Source: Candidatus Ribeiella danica (GTDB taxonomy: Bacteria; Chloroflexota; Chloroflexia; Chloroflexales; Roseiflexaceae). Taken from it: DNA of 64,000 bases. Under the pieces are notes generated by a model. It did no database searches. It had not been told where the DNA came from and worked only from the letters and a program-made list of their open reading frames with translations. The position numbers were made by a program, and so were the translations under genes. The stretch covers positions 620,001-684,000 of the forward strand of contig JADKFS010000019.1 of the NCBI GenBank assembly GCA_016717335.1. Direction: 5' to 3'. This document shows positions 30,733 to 39,916 of this stretch, piece by piece (positions within the stretch are counted from its first letter, which is position 1; the number at the start of each line of letters is the position of its first letter).

Positions 30733-31857
30733 CTACTCGGCCTGGACATGCGAGTCTTCGTTCGTGCTCTCGGTGGCTGGCGCGGCGGGCTGCGCCTGGG
30801 CGCGCACCGCGCTGATGACGCCGTGCGCGGCGAAGGTGGCCGTCACCCCGCCGACCACCGCCAGCCCGATCTTGTCGGCCGAGGCCTCCACGCCAAACCC
30901 CTCCACGTTCGGCAGCCGCTCGTAGAACGGCGAGGTGCTGTCCCAGAACCGCGGCGACATACAGCCGACGCAGCCGTGGCCCGCGCCGATCGGCCAGCTG
31001 GTGCCCTCGTTCCACTGCACCGCCGGGCAGTTGGAGTAGGTCTCCGGGCCTTTGCAGCCCATCTTGTACAGGCACCAGCCCTGGCGGTGGCCCGCGTCGC
31101 CCCACTCTTCCACGAAGCGGCCCGAGTCGAAGTGCCCGCGGCGCGGGCAGTTGTTGTGGATGAGCTGGCTGTAGGCAAACAGCGGCCGGCCCAGCTCGTC
31201 GGTGGCCGGCAGCTGCTTGAAGGTCAGGTAGTGGACGATCGCGGCCGTCAGATTGGCGACGTTCATGGGGCAGCCGGGCATATTGATCAGGTTGCGCAGG
31301 CCCGGCACGGCGTCCTTGACCCCGGTGGCGCCGGTCGGGTTGGGCGAGGCGCCCGGCCAGCCGCCATCCCAGGCGCACGCGCCGACCGCGATCGTGGCGA
31401 GCGCCTTGCCGCACACCTCGCGGGCGATCGCGCTCGCCGCCCGCCCGCCGACCGTGCAGTAGGCGCCGCCGCCGCCGAGCGGGATCGCGCCCTCGACGAC
31501 GGCGATGTACTGGCCGGGGAACTGCGCGACAGTGTCGGCGAGCGACTTTTCGGCGCTGGACCCGGCCGGCGCCATGATCGTCTCGTGGTAGTTGACGGAG
31601 AGGATCTCCAGGACGATGTCGGCGACGCTGGGCGCGCTGGCGCGCAGGAACGACTCGGTGTTGCCGGCGCAGTCTTGAAACTCAAGCCAGACCAGCGGGA
31701 GGCGCTGGGCGGCGCCGACGGCCTCGGCGACGCGCGCGGTGTAGTGCATGGGAAGCGCCAGCGTGGCGGTCATGAGGCCGCAGAACTTCAAGAACCGGCG
31801 GCGCGAGACGCCACGCGCCGCGAGGCGCGCTTCCAGGCTCGATGAGGTAGGAGGCAT
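30733..31857 (-). CDS. [NiFe] hydrogenase small subunit, Tat-exported, with altered proximal-cluster motif
   Basis: Electron-transfer subunit, 374 residues. Tat signal SRRRFLKFCG at 18-27; C-terminal helix (about 329-350) as membrane anchor. Medial and distal cluster ligands are complete (H234, C237, C262, C268; C277, C296, C299). The proximal cluster has C63, C161 and C196, but the second Cys of the usual CxxC motif is Asn 66 (CAGN). The extra cysteines of oxygen-tolerant 6-Cys enzymes are absent. Group 1h enzymes also lack a four-Cys proximal site, using Asp; this one may be a related variant. AGGAG precedes ATG 31857; it is the first gene of the operon. Confidence 0.95.
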   Translation of the reverse strand: MPPTSSSLEARLAARGVSRRRFLKFCGLMTATLALPMHYTARVAEAVGAAQRLPLVWLEFQDCAGNTESFLRASAPSVADIVLEILSVNYHETIMAPAGSSAEKSLADTVAQFPGQYIAVVEGAIPLGGGGAYCTVGGRAASAIAREVCGKALATIAVGACAWDGGWPGASPNPTGATGVKDAVPGLRNLINMPGCPMNVANLTAAIVHYLTFKQLPATDELGRPLFAYSQLIHNNCPRRGHFDSGRFVEEWGDAGHRQGWCLYKMGCKGPETYSNCPAVQWNEGTSWPIGAGHGCVGCMSPRFWDSTSPFYERLPNVEGFGVEASADKIGLAVVGGVTATFAAHGVISAVRAQAQPAAPATESTNEDSHVQAE

Positions 31858-32085
31858 TGGTTTCTCTCCTGACTACGTCGAGAACAGCCGTGTGCTACAA
31901 CAGCACAAAGCAGCCCTCAGCTAGAGGAACCACCTGTCGCCCTGCCTGTTGGATTGTGATGTTAGGAAGATATGGAGAAGGAGATATTGATTAGCAGAAT
32001 TTATAACATTAATCCGCGATTGCGCGTGTGAACGCTTCGCAACTTGAGGTTAGCGTTCTTTAACCTATCATTCTTAACCGGTCCG
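31858..32085. promoter_or_regulatory. AT-rich divergent regulatory region of the hydrogenase operon
   Basis: About 290 bases lie between the hydrogenase operon and the methyltransferase gene; 31970-32070 is unusually AT-rich for this window. On the reverse strand TTAATGTTATAAATT offers a TATAAA -10 candidate, without a clear -35 or a sigma-54 pattern. I see no certain operator. Confidence 0.35.
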
Positions 32086-32094
32086 TGTTATACT
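32086..32094 (+). promoter_or_regulatory. extended -10 of the RNA methyltransferase gene
   Basis: TGTTATACT carries TATACT (32089-32094) with the TGn extension. The gene starts at ATG 32151. The same TATACT with TGn occurs before the LCP gene at 45338. Confidence 0.45.
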
Positions 32095-32150
32095 GCGGTC
32101 TCGTTCGCTATCATTGCGGCTTTTATATTGGATCACAGAAAGAAGAGGGC

Positions 32151-33395
32151 ATGTTGGATTGGCCCGAGACACTGGAGCTCACGCTCGACGGGATCGCCCA
32201 GGGCGGCGAGGGGGTGGGGCGCTGGCAGGAGCGCGTGGTATTCGCCCGCGGCGGGCTGCCCGGCGAGCGCGTGCTGGTGCGCCTGCGCGAGCGGCGCAGC
32301 GCCTACGCCCACGCCGATGTCGTCGAGGTGCTCGATGCCTCGCCCGACCGCGTGCCGCCCCGGCTGCCGGGCGCCGACCATATGCCCTGGCAGCATATCG
32401 CCTACCCCGCGCAGCTGCGCTTCAAGCGCCAGATCCTGGCCGACCAGCTCGCCAAGATCGGCGGGCTGCCCGAGGTGGAGGTTGCCGAGACGCTGCCTGC
32501 CTCGCGCCCCTGGGGCTACCGCAGCGGCGCGCGCTTCCACGGCGAGGGCGGCCGCGTCGGCTACTACGCCGCCGAGACGCGCGACCTGCAGGAGATCGCG
32601 TCCGACCCGCTGCTGATGCCGGCGCTGAACGAGGCGCTGGCGGCGCTGCGCGAGGTCGCGCGCGAGGCCGGGGCGGCGCCGGCCGAGGCGCTGCTGCGCG
32701 CCAGCGAGGCCTACGGCTACGTGGTTGCGGCGCTGCGCGGGCCCGACGACCTCTCTGATCTGGCCCGGCGCTGGCGGATGCGCTGCCCGGCGCTGGCCGG
32801 CGTGGCCCTGCCGGGCGGCCAGGGCGCGCTCGGCGCCGAGCGCCTGGTCGAGGAGCTGGGCGGCGTCGCGTTCCACCTGCGGCCGACGACGTTCTTCCAG
32901 GTCAACAGCGACGCCGCCGAGGCGCTGCTGCGGCTCGTGCGCGCCGGGCTGGATCTGCGCGGCGGCGAGCGGCTGCTCGACCTGTTCTGCGGCGCGGGCG
33001 CCTTCACGCTGCCCCTGGCGGCCGTGGCCGCCGAGGTGGTCGGGGTCGAGGAGGTCGCCGACGCGGTCGTGGATGCCCGGCTCAGCGCGGCGGAGAACGG
33101 CATCGGCAACGCTCGCTTCGAGGTCGGCCGGGTCGAGCGCGCGCTCGACCAGCTCGACGGCACATTCGACGCCGTGATCCTCGACCCGCCGCGGCGCGGC
33201 TGCCACCCGCGCGCGCTTGAGGGCCTGCTGCGGCTCGCGCCCGCGCGGATCGTCTACGTCGCGTGCCACCCGGCCACCCTCGCGCGCGACCTCAAGGTCC
33301 TGGCCGGCGGCTACCGCGTCGCCGGCGTCCAGTCGGTCGACCTGTTCCCCCAGACGGCGCACATCGAGAGCGTGGCGCTGCTCACCCGCGCCTGA
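32151..33395 (+). CDS. TrmA/RlmD-family RNA m5U methyltransferase lacking the Fe-S cysteines
   Basis: Methylates C5 of a uridine in tRNA or rRNA with SAM. 414 residues: TRAM domain (about 5-60; LDGIAQGGEGVGRW), SAM motif LLDLFCGAGAFTLPLA, DPPRRGCHP, and the catalytic Cys at about 372 in YVACHPATLARDL (H replaces the usual Asn after Cys). RlmD-type enzymes bind a [4Fe-4S] cluster through CxxC near residue 75; here that segment reads GADHMPWQHI with no cysteine, so the cluster is absent. That makes the RlmCD-like, cluster-free branch likely. ATG 32151 is preceded by AGAAGAGG. Confidence 0.9.
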   Translation: MLDWPETLELTLDGIAQGGEGVGRWQERVVFARGGLPGERVLVRLRERRSAYAHADVVEVLDASPDRVPPRLPGADHMPWQHIAYPAQLRFKRQILADQLAKIGGLPEVEVAETLPASRPWGYRSGARFHGEGGRVGYYAAETRDLQEIASDPLLMPALNEALAALREVAREAGAAPAEALLRASEAYGYVVAALRGPDDLSDLARRWRMRCPALAGVALPGGQGALGAERLVEELGGVAFHLRPTTFFQVNSDAAEALLRLVRAGLDLRGGERLLDLFCGAGAFTLPLAAVAAEVVGVEEVADAVVDARLSAAENGIGNARFEVGRVERALDQLDGTFDAVILDPPRRGCHPRALEGLLRLAPARIVYVACHPATLARDLKVLAGGYRVAGVQSVDLFPQTAHIESVALLTRA

Positions 33396-33404
33396 GATCA
33401 CAGC

Positions 33405-33534
33405 GAGCCCTCACCCGCGCGGGGAGCGGGGGAGATCGCTCGTGGGTGGGGCGCGGCGCTTTGCCGCCGCGCCACACCCACGAAAAAGAACCCCCCGCCC
33501 CTGGCAGGGGCGGGGGGTGGGGCGATCCTCTCTG
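33405..33534. repeat. composite repeat with GTGGGTG hairpin
   Basis: CCCTCACCCGCGCGGGGAGCGGGG, then an 18-bp hairpin at 33441-33482 (arms CGTGGGTGGGGCGCGGCG and its complement with one mismatch, loop CTTTGC), then CCCCTGGCAGGGGCGGGG. The same hairpin with small changes occurs at 60424-60460 and 62187-62223. Confidence 0.85.
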
Positions 33535-36500
33535 TTAGCGCCCCGCGGCCGGCAGCTCGAACTTCAGCACGCGGCCGTTGCCGCGGTCGACGACGTAGAC
33601 CGCGCCGTCCGGCCCGACCGCCGCGCCGCTGGGCAGCGTCAGCGAGGCGGTGTCGTCGCCCTTGCCGCCCCAGCGCAGCAGCACGTCGCCGGCCGGGCTC
33701 GCCTGCAGCATCAGGTTGCGCCCCGGCACGCTGGCGTAGATCCGGCCGTCCGCGCTCGCGGCGATGTACGGGTCGTCGTAGGTGTTCGGCTGCCATCCCT
33801 GCACGCGCCAGCTCGACTGCGGCGTCGGGCCGACCTTGCCGTCCGCCCCGCGCACGAACACCTGCACGCGCCCGTTCCACGTGTCCGCCACGTAGACGCT
33901 GCCCTGCTGGTCGACCGCCACGCCGATCGGCTCGTTGAACGCGCCCGGCTCGTTGCCGCCGTGGCCCCACTGGTACAGGAAGTTGCCCTCGCCGTCGGTC
34001 ACGACGATGCGCTTGTTGCCGGTGTCGGCGATGTAGACCCGGCCCTGATCGTCCACGGCCACCGCGCGCGGCCCGAACAGGCCCAGCGGGTTGGCGGCGT
34101 TGGCTGCCGCGTCGCCGCTGGTCATGGTCGCGCGGCGGCCCGAGCCGATGTCGTCGCCGGTGCCCCAGCTCTTCAGGAACTTGCCGCTCGGGTCGAACTT
34201 CTGCACGCGCGCGTTCCAGGTGTCGGCGACGTACAGGTTGCCCTGCTGGTCGACCGCCACGTCGCGCGGCTCGTTGAACTGGCCGTCGCCCCCGCCGAAC
34301 GCGCCGATCGTGCGGAGCGGCTTGCCGTCCGCGCCGAACACCTCCACGCGGCTATTGCCCAGGTCGGCGACATAGACGTTGCCCTGGCGGTCGACCGCCA
34401 CGCCGCGCGGCTGGTCGAGCTGGCCCTGGTCGTGGCCCGCGCTGCCGATCACCTGCTGCGCGACCAGCTTGAACACGCTGCTGCTCGGCGCCTCGGCCTG
34501 CCCGCCGCCGCTGGCCGCCAGGTCCTTGCGCACCCACACCTGCATCTCGCGCCCGTCGATCCGCAGCGGGCTCGGCAGCTGGCGGTAGAGCAGGTAGTTC
34601 TTGACGGTGGCCCAGTTCTCGGTGCGGAACGGCCAGATCAGCGGCGCGAACACGCCTTCGTACTGCAGGCTGGCGAAGTCGAGCTGCTTGCACTGCGGGT
34701 CTTCTTTCGCGCGCTCGATCGTGGAGCTGTTGTAGTAGAAGCGCTTGTAGCCGGCCACGCGCGGGTCGCAGCCGCTCAGGTCGCCCTCCGGGAAGTACCA
34801 GTTCAGCTTCGAGTCGTAGCGCTTGACATAATTTTCTTCGAGCGCCTGGCGCGTCTCCTCGGTCATGTGCGGCACGTAGACCATCACCACCGGCGCGAAC
34901 TCTTTGTCGCCGTCCGGCTGCCGGGAGTCGACCGCGACCTCGAACGAGTCGGCCGTCGCCGTGCGGAAGAAGTCGGCCTTGCGGCCCTCGATCCGCTGGA
35001 AGTCGCGGAAGTACCACTGGTACGGCCAGGCCAGGCTGCCCTCGCCGGTGTCGTCGCCGATGTCCATGATCACGGGCATGCTGTGGCCGCCGGTCGGGTC
35101 GGCGGCGGTGCGGGTGTTGCGGGTCTGGTTGATCGCCAGCGTGCGGATGTCGTCGACGATCAGCGGCACGTCGGGCGTGCTCTGGACGTAGATCAGCAGC
35201 TCGATCGGCGTGTCGGGGTGGTCGTACACCACCATCCAGGTGGCCCGGATGGTGTAGGCCCCCAGGATGCCGAAGATCGTGAGCGCGCAGATCGCCAGCG
35301 TGGCGCGCGCGCCGATGTGCTGCCCGATCGTCAGCAGGCCGAAGATCAGCAGGCCGGCGATCAGCAGCGGGACGATCGCCTGCAGCAGGTTGGCCTGCCC
35401 GGCTTGGCCCTCGCTGGCCGAGGAGAGCCGCCACAGCGCCACGCCGAGCGCGACGAGCGTGAGCGTGAGCGCGAATGGGATGAGCGCGGCGCGCCGGTCG
35501 GGCAGCGCGCGCCACTCGATCGAGTCGAGCAGCCGGCCGATCGCCCAGGCCACCAGCAGGTTGCCGGGCAGCGCGATGTGCGTGACCAGCCAGGGCATCT
35601 TCTCGCCGGCCCAGGAGAACGCCACCAGCGCGCCGATGAACCAGAACGCCAGGAACAGCGGGAACAGCGCGGCGTAGGCGCGGGGCGGCCGGGCCTCCTC
35701 GGCGGCGGCCGGCGCCTCGGCGGCGATCGGCTCTTCGGTCAGGGCGATCGTCTCGGCGGCTAGGCGCTCGCCGTCGGGGGCCAGATCCTCGTCCAGCGCC
35801 GCGCCGTTTGTCTCGGCGTCGGCGGGCGTGCCCTCCAGCGGCGCGAGGGCCGGCGCGGCCAGCGTGCGGCGGGGAGCGCGGCGCCAGCCGGCCGGTCCGC
35901 GCCACCAGCCGCTGACGATCAGGTAGACCGCCAGCCCGACCAGGCCGAGGCCGAGCACCAGCCCCAGGCTGCTCAGCAGCCCGGCGGCGAAGATGATCAG
36001 CGCCGCGACGACGCAGGCGATCGGCGCGAGCAGCCGCTCGTAGCCCCGCGCGAACAGCGCGGCCGCCCCGCCGATCGCGCCGAGCAGCGCGACCGGCTCG
36101 TAGACCGGCATGAGCATCAGGTAGTAGTACCACGGCTGCTTGCCGCGCGCGTACTCGTGCTGCGAGCCGAGCCAGTAGGCCAGCCCCTGGTACAGGCCGT
36201 CCAGGATGCCGCGCGGGTCGGTGAAGAAGTTGCTGAACTCCAGCGCGAAGATCGCCCCCAGGATCGCCAGCGCCGTCCACAGCACGCGGCGCTCGTCGCG
36301 CCAGAGCGCCAGCAGGCGCTGGCTGACCAGCGGCGCCGGGTCCCACACGCGCACCATCAGCAGCCCGACGCCGACGACCATGCCGAGCAGCAGCGCCAGG
36401 CCGCCGGCGCGCAGGTTGGTGGTGATCGGCGGGTTCAGCGCCATGCCCACCAGCGCCAGCGCCAGCGCGACCGCCAGCCCGAGCACCACGCTGCGGCGCG

Positions 36501-37182
36501 GCAGCAGCTCGTCGAGCAGCCGCACCAGCACGAACGCGCCGAACAGGAAGAACAGGATGTAGTACAGCTCGTGGGTCGCCATCGCCAGCGCCGTGCCGGC
36601 GGCCAGCAGGTAGAGGTAGCGCGGGCGCCCGCTGTCGAGATAGCGGAAGAAGCCCAGCACGATCCAGAAGACCCACAGCAGCATCAGCGCGTCGTGGCGG
36701 GCGAAGCGCGTGAAGTACAGCAGCGAGGGCGAGAACGCCAGCAGCGCCGCCGCGGTGAACGTGCCGCGCGCGCCGAAGTAGGGCCGCAGCATCCAGGCCG
36801 AGCCCGTCAGCAGGATGCCCGCCAGCGCCATCGGCAGCCGGGCCTGCCACTCGCCGTCGCCGAACAGGAAGTACGACAGCGCGGTCAGGTGGTACAGCGC
36901 CGGGCCGTGGTACACCGGGTCGTAGCAGTAGCTCGCGGCGACCCGCCCGCCGGCGCAGTTGAACGCGCCCGCGGCGGTGTACAGCCGCCAGCTCGACCAG
37001 GCGTGGATCGACTCGTCGTGGTGCATCGCCTTGACGTCCAGCGCCCACAGGTGCGCCAGCACGCTCAGCATCATCAGCAGCCCGAACGCGATTACCTCTA
37101 AGTTGATCCACGATAGGTCGAGCCGCCGCTCCAGCAGGCGCGGCGCGGCGTAGTCACGTGACTCGCGCGGGATTGCCGACAT
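33535..37182 (-). CDS. TIGR03663 (Agl23-like) membrane protein fused to NHL repeats
   Basis: 1215 residues. The N-terminal part is a multi-helix protein of the dolichyl-phosphate-mannose mannosyltransferase superfamily: the HHDES motif at residues 54-58 in the first outer loop, and a second half with SWAGEKMPWLVTHIALP. TIGR03663 proteins are called flippase-activity-associated (Agl23) from archaeal glycosylation clusters. After about residue 900 come at least five NHL units with GVAVDxQGNVYVADxxNxRV, predicted to make an outside beta propeller. A linker of 70 Ala/Glu residues (about 445-500) lies inside the membrane region. AAGGA precedes ATG 37182. It follows its paralogue by 30 bases and is probably co-transcribed. 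Confidence 0.92.
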   Translation of the reverse strand: MSAIPRESRDYAAPRLLERRLDLSWINLEVIAFGLLMMLSVLAHLWALDVKAMHHDESIHAWSSWRLYTAAGAFNCAGGRVAASYCYDPVYHGPALYHLTALSYFLFGDGEWQARLPMALAGILLTGSAWMLRPYFGARGTFTAAALLAFSPSLLYFTRFARHDALMLLWVFWIVLGFFRYLDSGRPRYLYLLAAGTALAMATHELYYILFFLFGAFVLVRLLDELLPRRSVVLGLAVALALALVGMALNPPITTNLRAGGLALLLGMVVGVGLLMVRVWDPAPLVSQRLLALWRDERRVLWTALAILGAIFALEFSNFFTDPRGILDGLYQGLAYWLGSQHEYARGKQPWYYYLMLMPVYEPVALLGAIGGAAALFARGYERLLAPIACVVAALIIFAAGLLSSLGLVLGLGLVGLAVYLIVSGWWRGPAGWRRAPRRTLAAPALAPLEGTPADAETNGAALDEDLAPDGERLAAETIALTEEPIAAEAPAAAEEARPPRAYAALFPLFLAFWFIGALVAFSWAGEKMPWLVTHIALPGNLLVAWAIGRLLDSIEWRALPDRRAALIPFALTLTLVALGVALWRLSSASEGQAGQANLLQAIVPLLIAGLLIFGLLTIGQHIGARATLAICALTIFGILGAYTIRATWMVVYDHPDTPIELLIYVQSTPDVPLIVDDIRTLAINQTRNTRTAADPTGGHSMPVIMDIGDDTGEGSLAWPYQWYFRDFQRIEGRKADFFRTATADSFEVAVDSRQPDGDKEFAPVVMVYVPHMTEETRQALEENYVKRYDSKLNWYFPEGDLSGCDPRVAGYKRFYYNSSTIERAKEDPQCKQLDFASLQYEGVFAPLIWPFRTENWATVKNYLLYRQLPSPLRIDGREMQVWVRKDLAASGGGQAEAPSSSVFKLVAQQVIGSAGHDQGQLDQPRGVAVDRQGNVYVADLGNSRVEVFGADGKPLRTIGAFGGGDGQFNEPRDVAVDQQGNLYVADTWNARVQKFDPSGKFLKSWGTGDDIGSGRRATMTSGDAAANAANPLGLFGPRAVAVDDQGRVYIADTGNKRIVVTDGEGNFLYQWGHGGNEPGAFNEPIGVAVDQQGSVYVADTWNGRVQVFVRGADGKVGPTPQSSWRVQGWQPNTYDDPYIAASADGRIYASVPGRNLMLQASPAGDVLLRWGGKGDDTASLTLPSGAAVGPDGAVYVVDRGNGRVLKFELPAAGR

Positions 37183-37212
37183 ACTCTCGTTCCTTGATGA
37201 CTACTTCGATGA

Positions 37213-39720
37213 CTACTTCTGCTCTTCGCCGGTGCCCAGGCCGATCTCGTTGGCCAGCTCCGGCCGCACCGCCAGCACGAAGTCGGTCGAGCCGATCGCC
37301 GCGGGCAGCTGCCGGTACAGCAGGTACTGCCAGACCTGCGCGGAGGTGCGCCCGTCGAGCGGGGTGCGCAGCAGCCGCATCAGCAGCGGCGAGTCGGGCG
37401 TGACCGGCGCGCTGGTCCAGTCCTGCGGCAGCCGGTACACCGCGTACTCGTCGTTCCACCAGCGCAGCGGGTAGCGCTGGACGCGGAAGCCCTGCAGGTA
37501 CTGCTGGTTCTGGTCGTTGCCGTCGAGGTTTTCCTTCAGCAGCAGGATGGCCATCACGTCGTCGCCGGGCGCGGGCAGCGTCGGGGGCTGCTGCTGCGCG
37601 TCTTTGAAGTTGCGCATGTACCACTGCCAGACCGTCTCGTTGTCGTACCAGATCTTGAGGTTGCCGCTGCGCTTGGTCGCGGCCTGCTCGAGCTTCCGCA
37701 CCACCCGCGCCACGTCGGGCGTCGTCTGGACGAACACCATCAGCTCGCGCGCGCTGTCGCCCCAGCGGTAGCTCAGCTGGAAGGCGCTGCGGAAGGTGTA
37801 GACCGAGCCATACAGCGCGACCGCCAGCGCCAGCGCGCCGATCGCCCAGCGCGAGCTGCGCAGCAGCCCGGCGAACACGGTCATCAGGGCCAGCAGCAGC
37901 AGCGCGATCGGCGCGATGTAGGGCGCGTAGCTCTGCTGGCCGATGTCGGGCCGGCTGATGATCGAGACGACCAGGAAGAACAGCGCCGCGACCGCGCCGA
38001 AGATCGTCAGGTAGATCGCCAGCCCGCGATCCCACAGCGCCGGCTGTTCCGCCTCGGCCGCGCGATCGCTGCCGTCGCCAAGCGCGGGTTCGGGTGATGG
38101 ATTTCGGAAATCGGCGGCCGATCCCCGATCGAACATCGCAAAGCCATACTTCAAGATCCGCGCGAGCGCCCAGGCGCCCAGCAGCACGATCGGCAGGGTG
38201 ACGTGGGTGGTCAGCCAGGGCATCTTTTCGCCGGCCCAGGAGTACAGCGCCAGCGTCGTCACCGCCCACCAGGCCAGCACGATCGGCATGGCCACGCTCC
38301 AGTCGATCCGCGCCGGCCAGGCCGCCTCGGCCGAGCGGCGCCGGGCCAGCCCGCGCCCGAGCATCGCGCCGACCAGCACCAGCCCGATGCCGCCACACAG
38401 CAGCGCCAGCGGCTCGTAGATCGCCAGCTGCAGCAGGTAGTAGTAGCCGGGCTGCTCGCCGCGCTGGACGCTGTGCTGGGCCAGCCAGTACAGCAGCGAC
38501 CCGGTCGTGCCGCTGATGAAGCCCGAGGGGTGGCCGAAGAACGAGGTGAACAGGAGCGTGTACGGCGTCAGAAAGACCAGCAGCGCCGTCCACACGCGCC
38601 GGTCGCGCGCCAGGCTGGCGAAGGCGCCCACGATGCCGTCGCCGTTCGAGTAGGCGCGCTCCCAGGCGGTCATATCGTCCTTGCGGCCGCGCATGCGCCA
38701 GATCAGCGCGTAGATCGCGGCGAGGCCGACCAGCGCCAGCGCCAGCGCCATCAGGATCGCGGGGTGGCCGAAGAACTGGCCGAGCTTGACGAAGTAGATC
38801 GGCAGGTTGTCGTCGTACTGGTTGCGCACGCACAGCGCGTAGTCGTTGTCGGCGGTCGGCAGCGGCGGCAGGCCGAAGATCGGCCCGGGCGTGTGCAGGA
38901 TCGGGTTATCCGGCGGCAGCGCGCTGCCGGCGGCCGGGCAGACGTACGGCCCGTTCGCGCGCTGCACTGCCCCGCCCAGCGCGGCGCCCTCGGGCTTGCC
39001 GGGCAGCACGAACACCAGCGCCACGACCGCCAGGCCGAGCGCGCCGGCGACCAGCAGGCCCGGGCGCCAGATGCGCCAGAAGAACACCAGCGCCAGCAGC
39101 GAGCCCATGATCACCATGAAGAGATAGAACGTCTCCATGTTCGTGGCCATGAGCCCGAGCGCGGCCGCGCCGACGTAGAGCCAGCGCGCCCGGCGCGTGC
39201 TGCCGTAGCGCACGATGCTGATCACGGTCAGCAGCTCGAACACCACCGAGTACATATCGTGGCGGATGAAGCGGCTGATGTACAGAAACACCGGCGAGAT
39301 CAGCAGGTAGGTCGCGGCGATCAGCGCGGTGCTGCGCCCCAGCTCGCGGCGGATGAGGTAGGGCAGCACCACCAGCACGCTGCCGAACAGCGCGACGCTG
39401 AGGCGCGCCGTGTAGTCGTTATCGCCGAACAGGAAGTAGAACAGCGCCACAATGTGGTACAGGAACGGCCCGTGCAGCAGCGGGTCGTGCAGGAAGCCCT
39501 GGTTCATGTACAGCCGCCAGGAGTAGGCGGCATGCAGCGTCTCATCGTGGTGCAGCGCCCGGTCGCCCAGGCCCCACAGGCGCGTCAGCAGCGCCAGCGC
39601 GAACAGCACGATGTACGCGAATTGCTCGAGCGTCAGGGCGAAGCGCGCCGTTTGTTCGAGCGCGGGCGGAACGTCGGCGCGCGGCGGCGCGACACGCGAA
39701 GGGATTTCGGCAACAGTCAT
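37213..39720 (-). CDS. TIGR03663 (Agl23-like) membrane protein
   Basis: 835 residues, paralogue of the next gene downstream without the NHL part. The outer-loop motif is LHHDETLHA (H57, H58, D59, E60), with the Asp/Glu pair typical of GT-C sugar transferases that use lipid-linked donors; SWAGEKMPWLTTHVTLP is shared with the paralogue. About 13-15 hydrophobic segments. A C-terminal soluble region (about 640-830) has the YRWGDSARELMVFVQTTPDV stretch also found in the paralogue. Role in surface glycan or lipoprotein decoration is inferred. No ribosome binding site is clear before ATG 39720. Confidence 0.92.
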   Translation of the reverse strand: MTVAEIPSRVAPPRADVPPALEQTARFALTLEQFAYIVLFALALLTRLWGLGDRALHHDETLHAAYSWRLYMNQGFLHDPLLHGPFLYHIVALFYFLFGDNDYTARLSVALFGSVLVVLPYLIRRELGRSTALIAATYLLISPVFLYISRFIRHDMYSVVFELLTVISIVRYGSTRRARWLYVGAAALGLMATNMETFYLFMVIMGSLLALVFFWRIWRPGLLVAGALGLAVVALVFVLPGKPEGAALGGAVQRANGPYVCPAAGSALPPDNPILHTPGPIFGLPPLPTADNDYALCVRNQYDDNLPIYFVKLGQFFGHPAILMALALALVGLAAIYALIWRMRGRKDDMTAWERAYSNGDGIVGAFASLARDRRVWTALLVFLTPYTLLFTSFFGHPSGFISGTTGSLLYWLAQHSVQRGEQPGYYYLLQLAIYEPLALLCGGIGLVLVGAMLGRGLARRRSAEAAWPARIDWSVAMPIVLAWWAVTTLALYSWAGEKMPWLTTHVTLPIVLLGAWALARILKYGFAMFDRGSAADFRNPSPEPALGDGSDRAAEAEQPALWDRGLAIYLTIFGAVAALFFLVVSIISRPDIGQQSYAPYIAPIALLLLALMTVFAGLLRSSRWAIGALALAVALYGSVYTFRSAFQLSYRWGDSARELMVFVQTTPDVARVVRKLEQAATKRSGNLKIWYDNETVWQWYMRNFKDAQQQPPTLPAPGDDVMAILLLKENLDGNDQNQQYLQGFRVQRYPLRWWNDEYAVYRLPQDWTSAPVTPDSPLLMRLLRTPLDGRTSAQVWQYLLYRQLPAAIGSTDFVLAVRPELANEIGLGTGEEQK

Positions 39721-39916
39721 CGTGCTTGGTGCTTTGTAACGTGTCAGAGGGTGTCAGCCCTGCGACTAACGCATATGAATGCGGCCTTCCGCCAGGCGAT
39801 CGCGACGCGCGCATTGTACACTATTCGGCACGCGGGCTGCAAGTCAGAAAGCATTACGGAAATGCGAACGGGCGCTTACGCCGACCGCACAAACGTCAGA
39901 ACGTCGCTCCACCGGC

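Noticed and set aside
31858..32085. Sigma-54 or Fnr-type control of the hydrogenase operon
   Set aside because: No TGGCAC-N5-TTGC and no TTGAT-N4-ATCAA could be found by eye in the upstream region.
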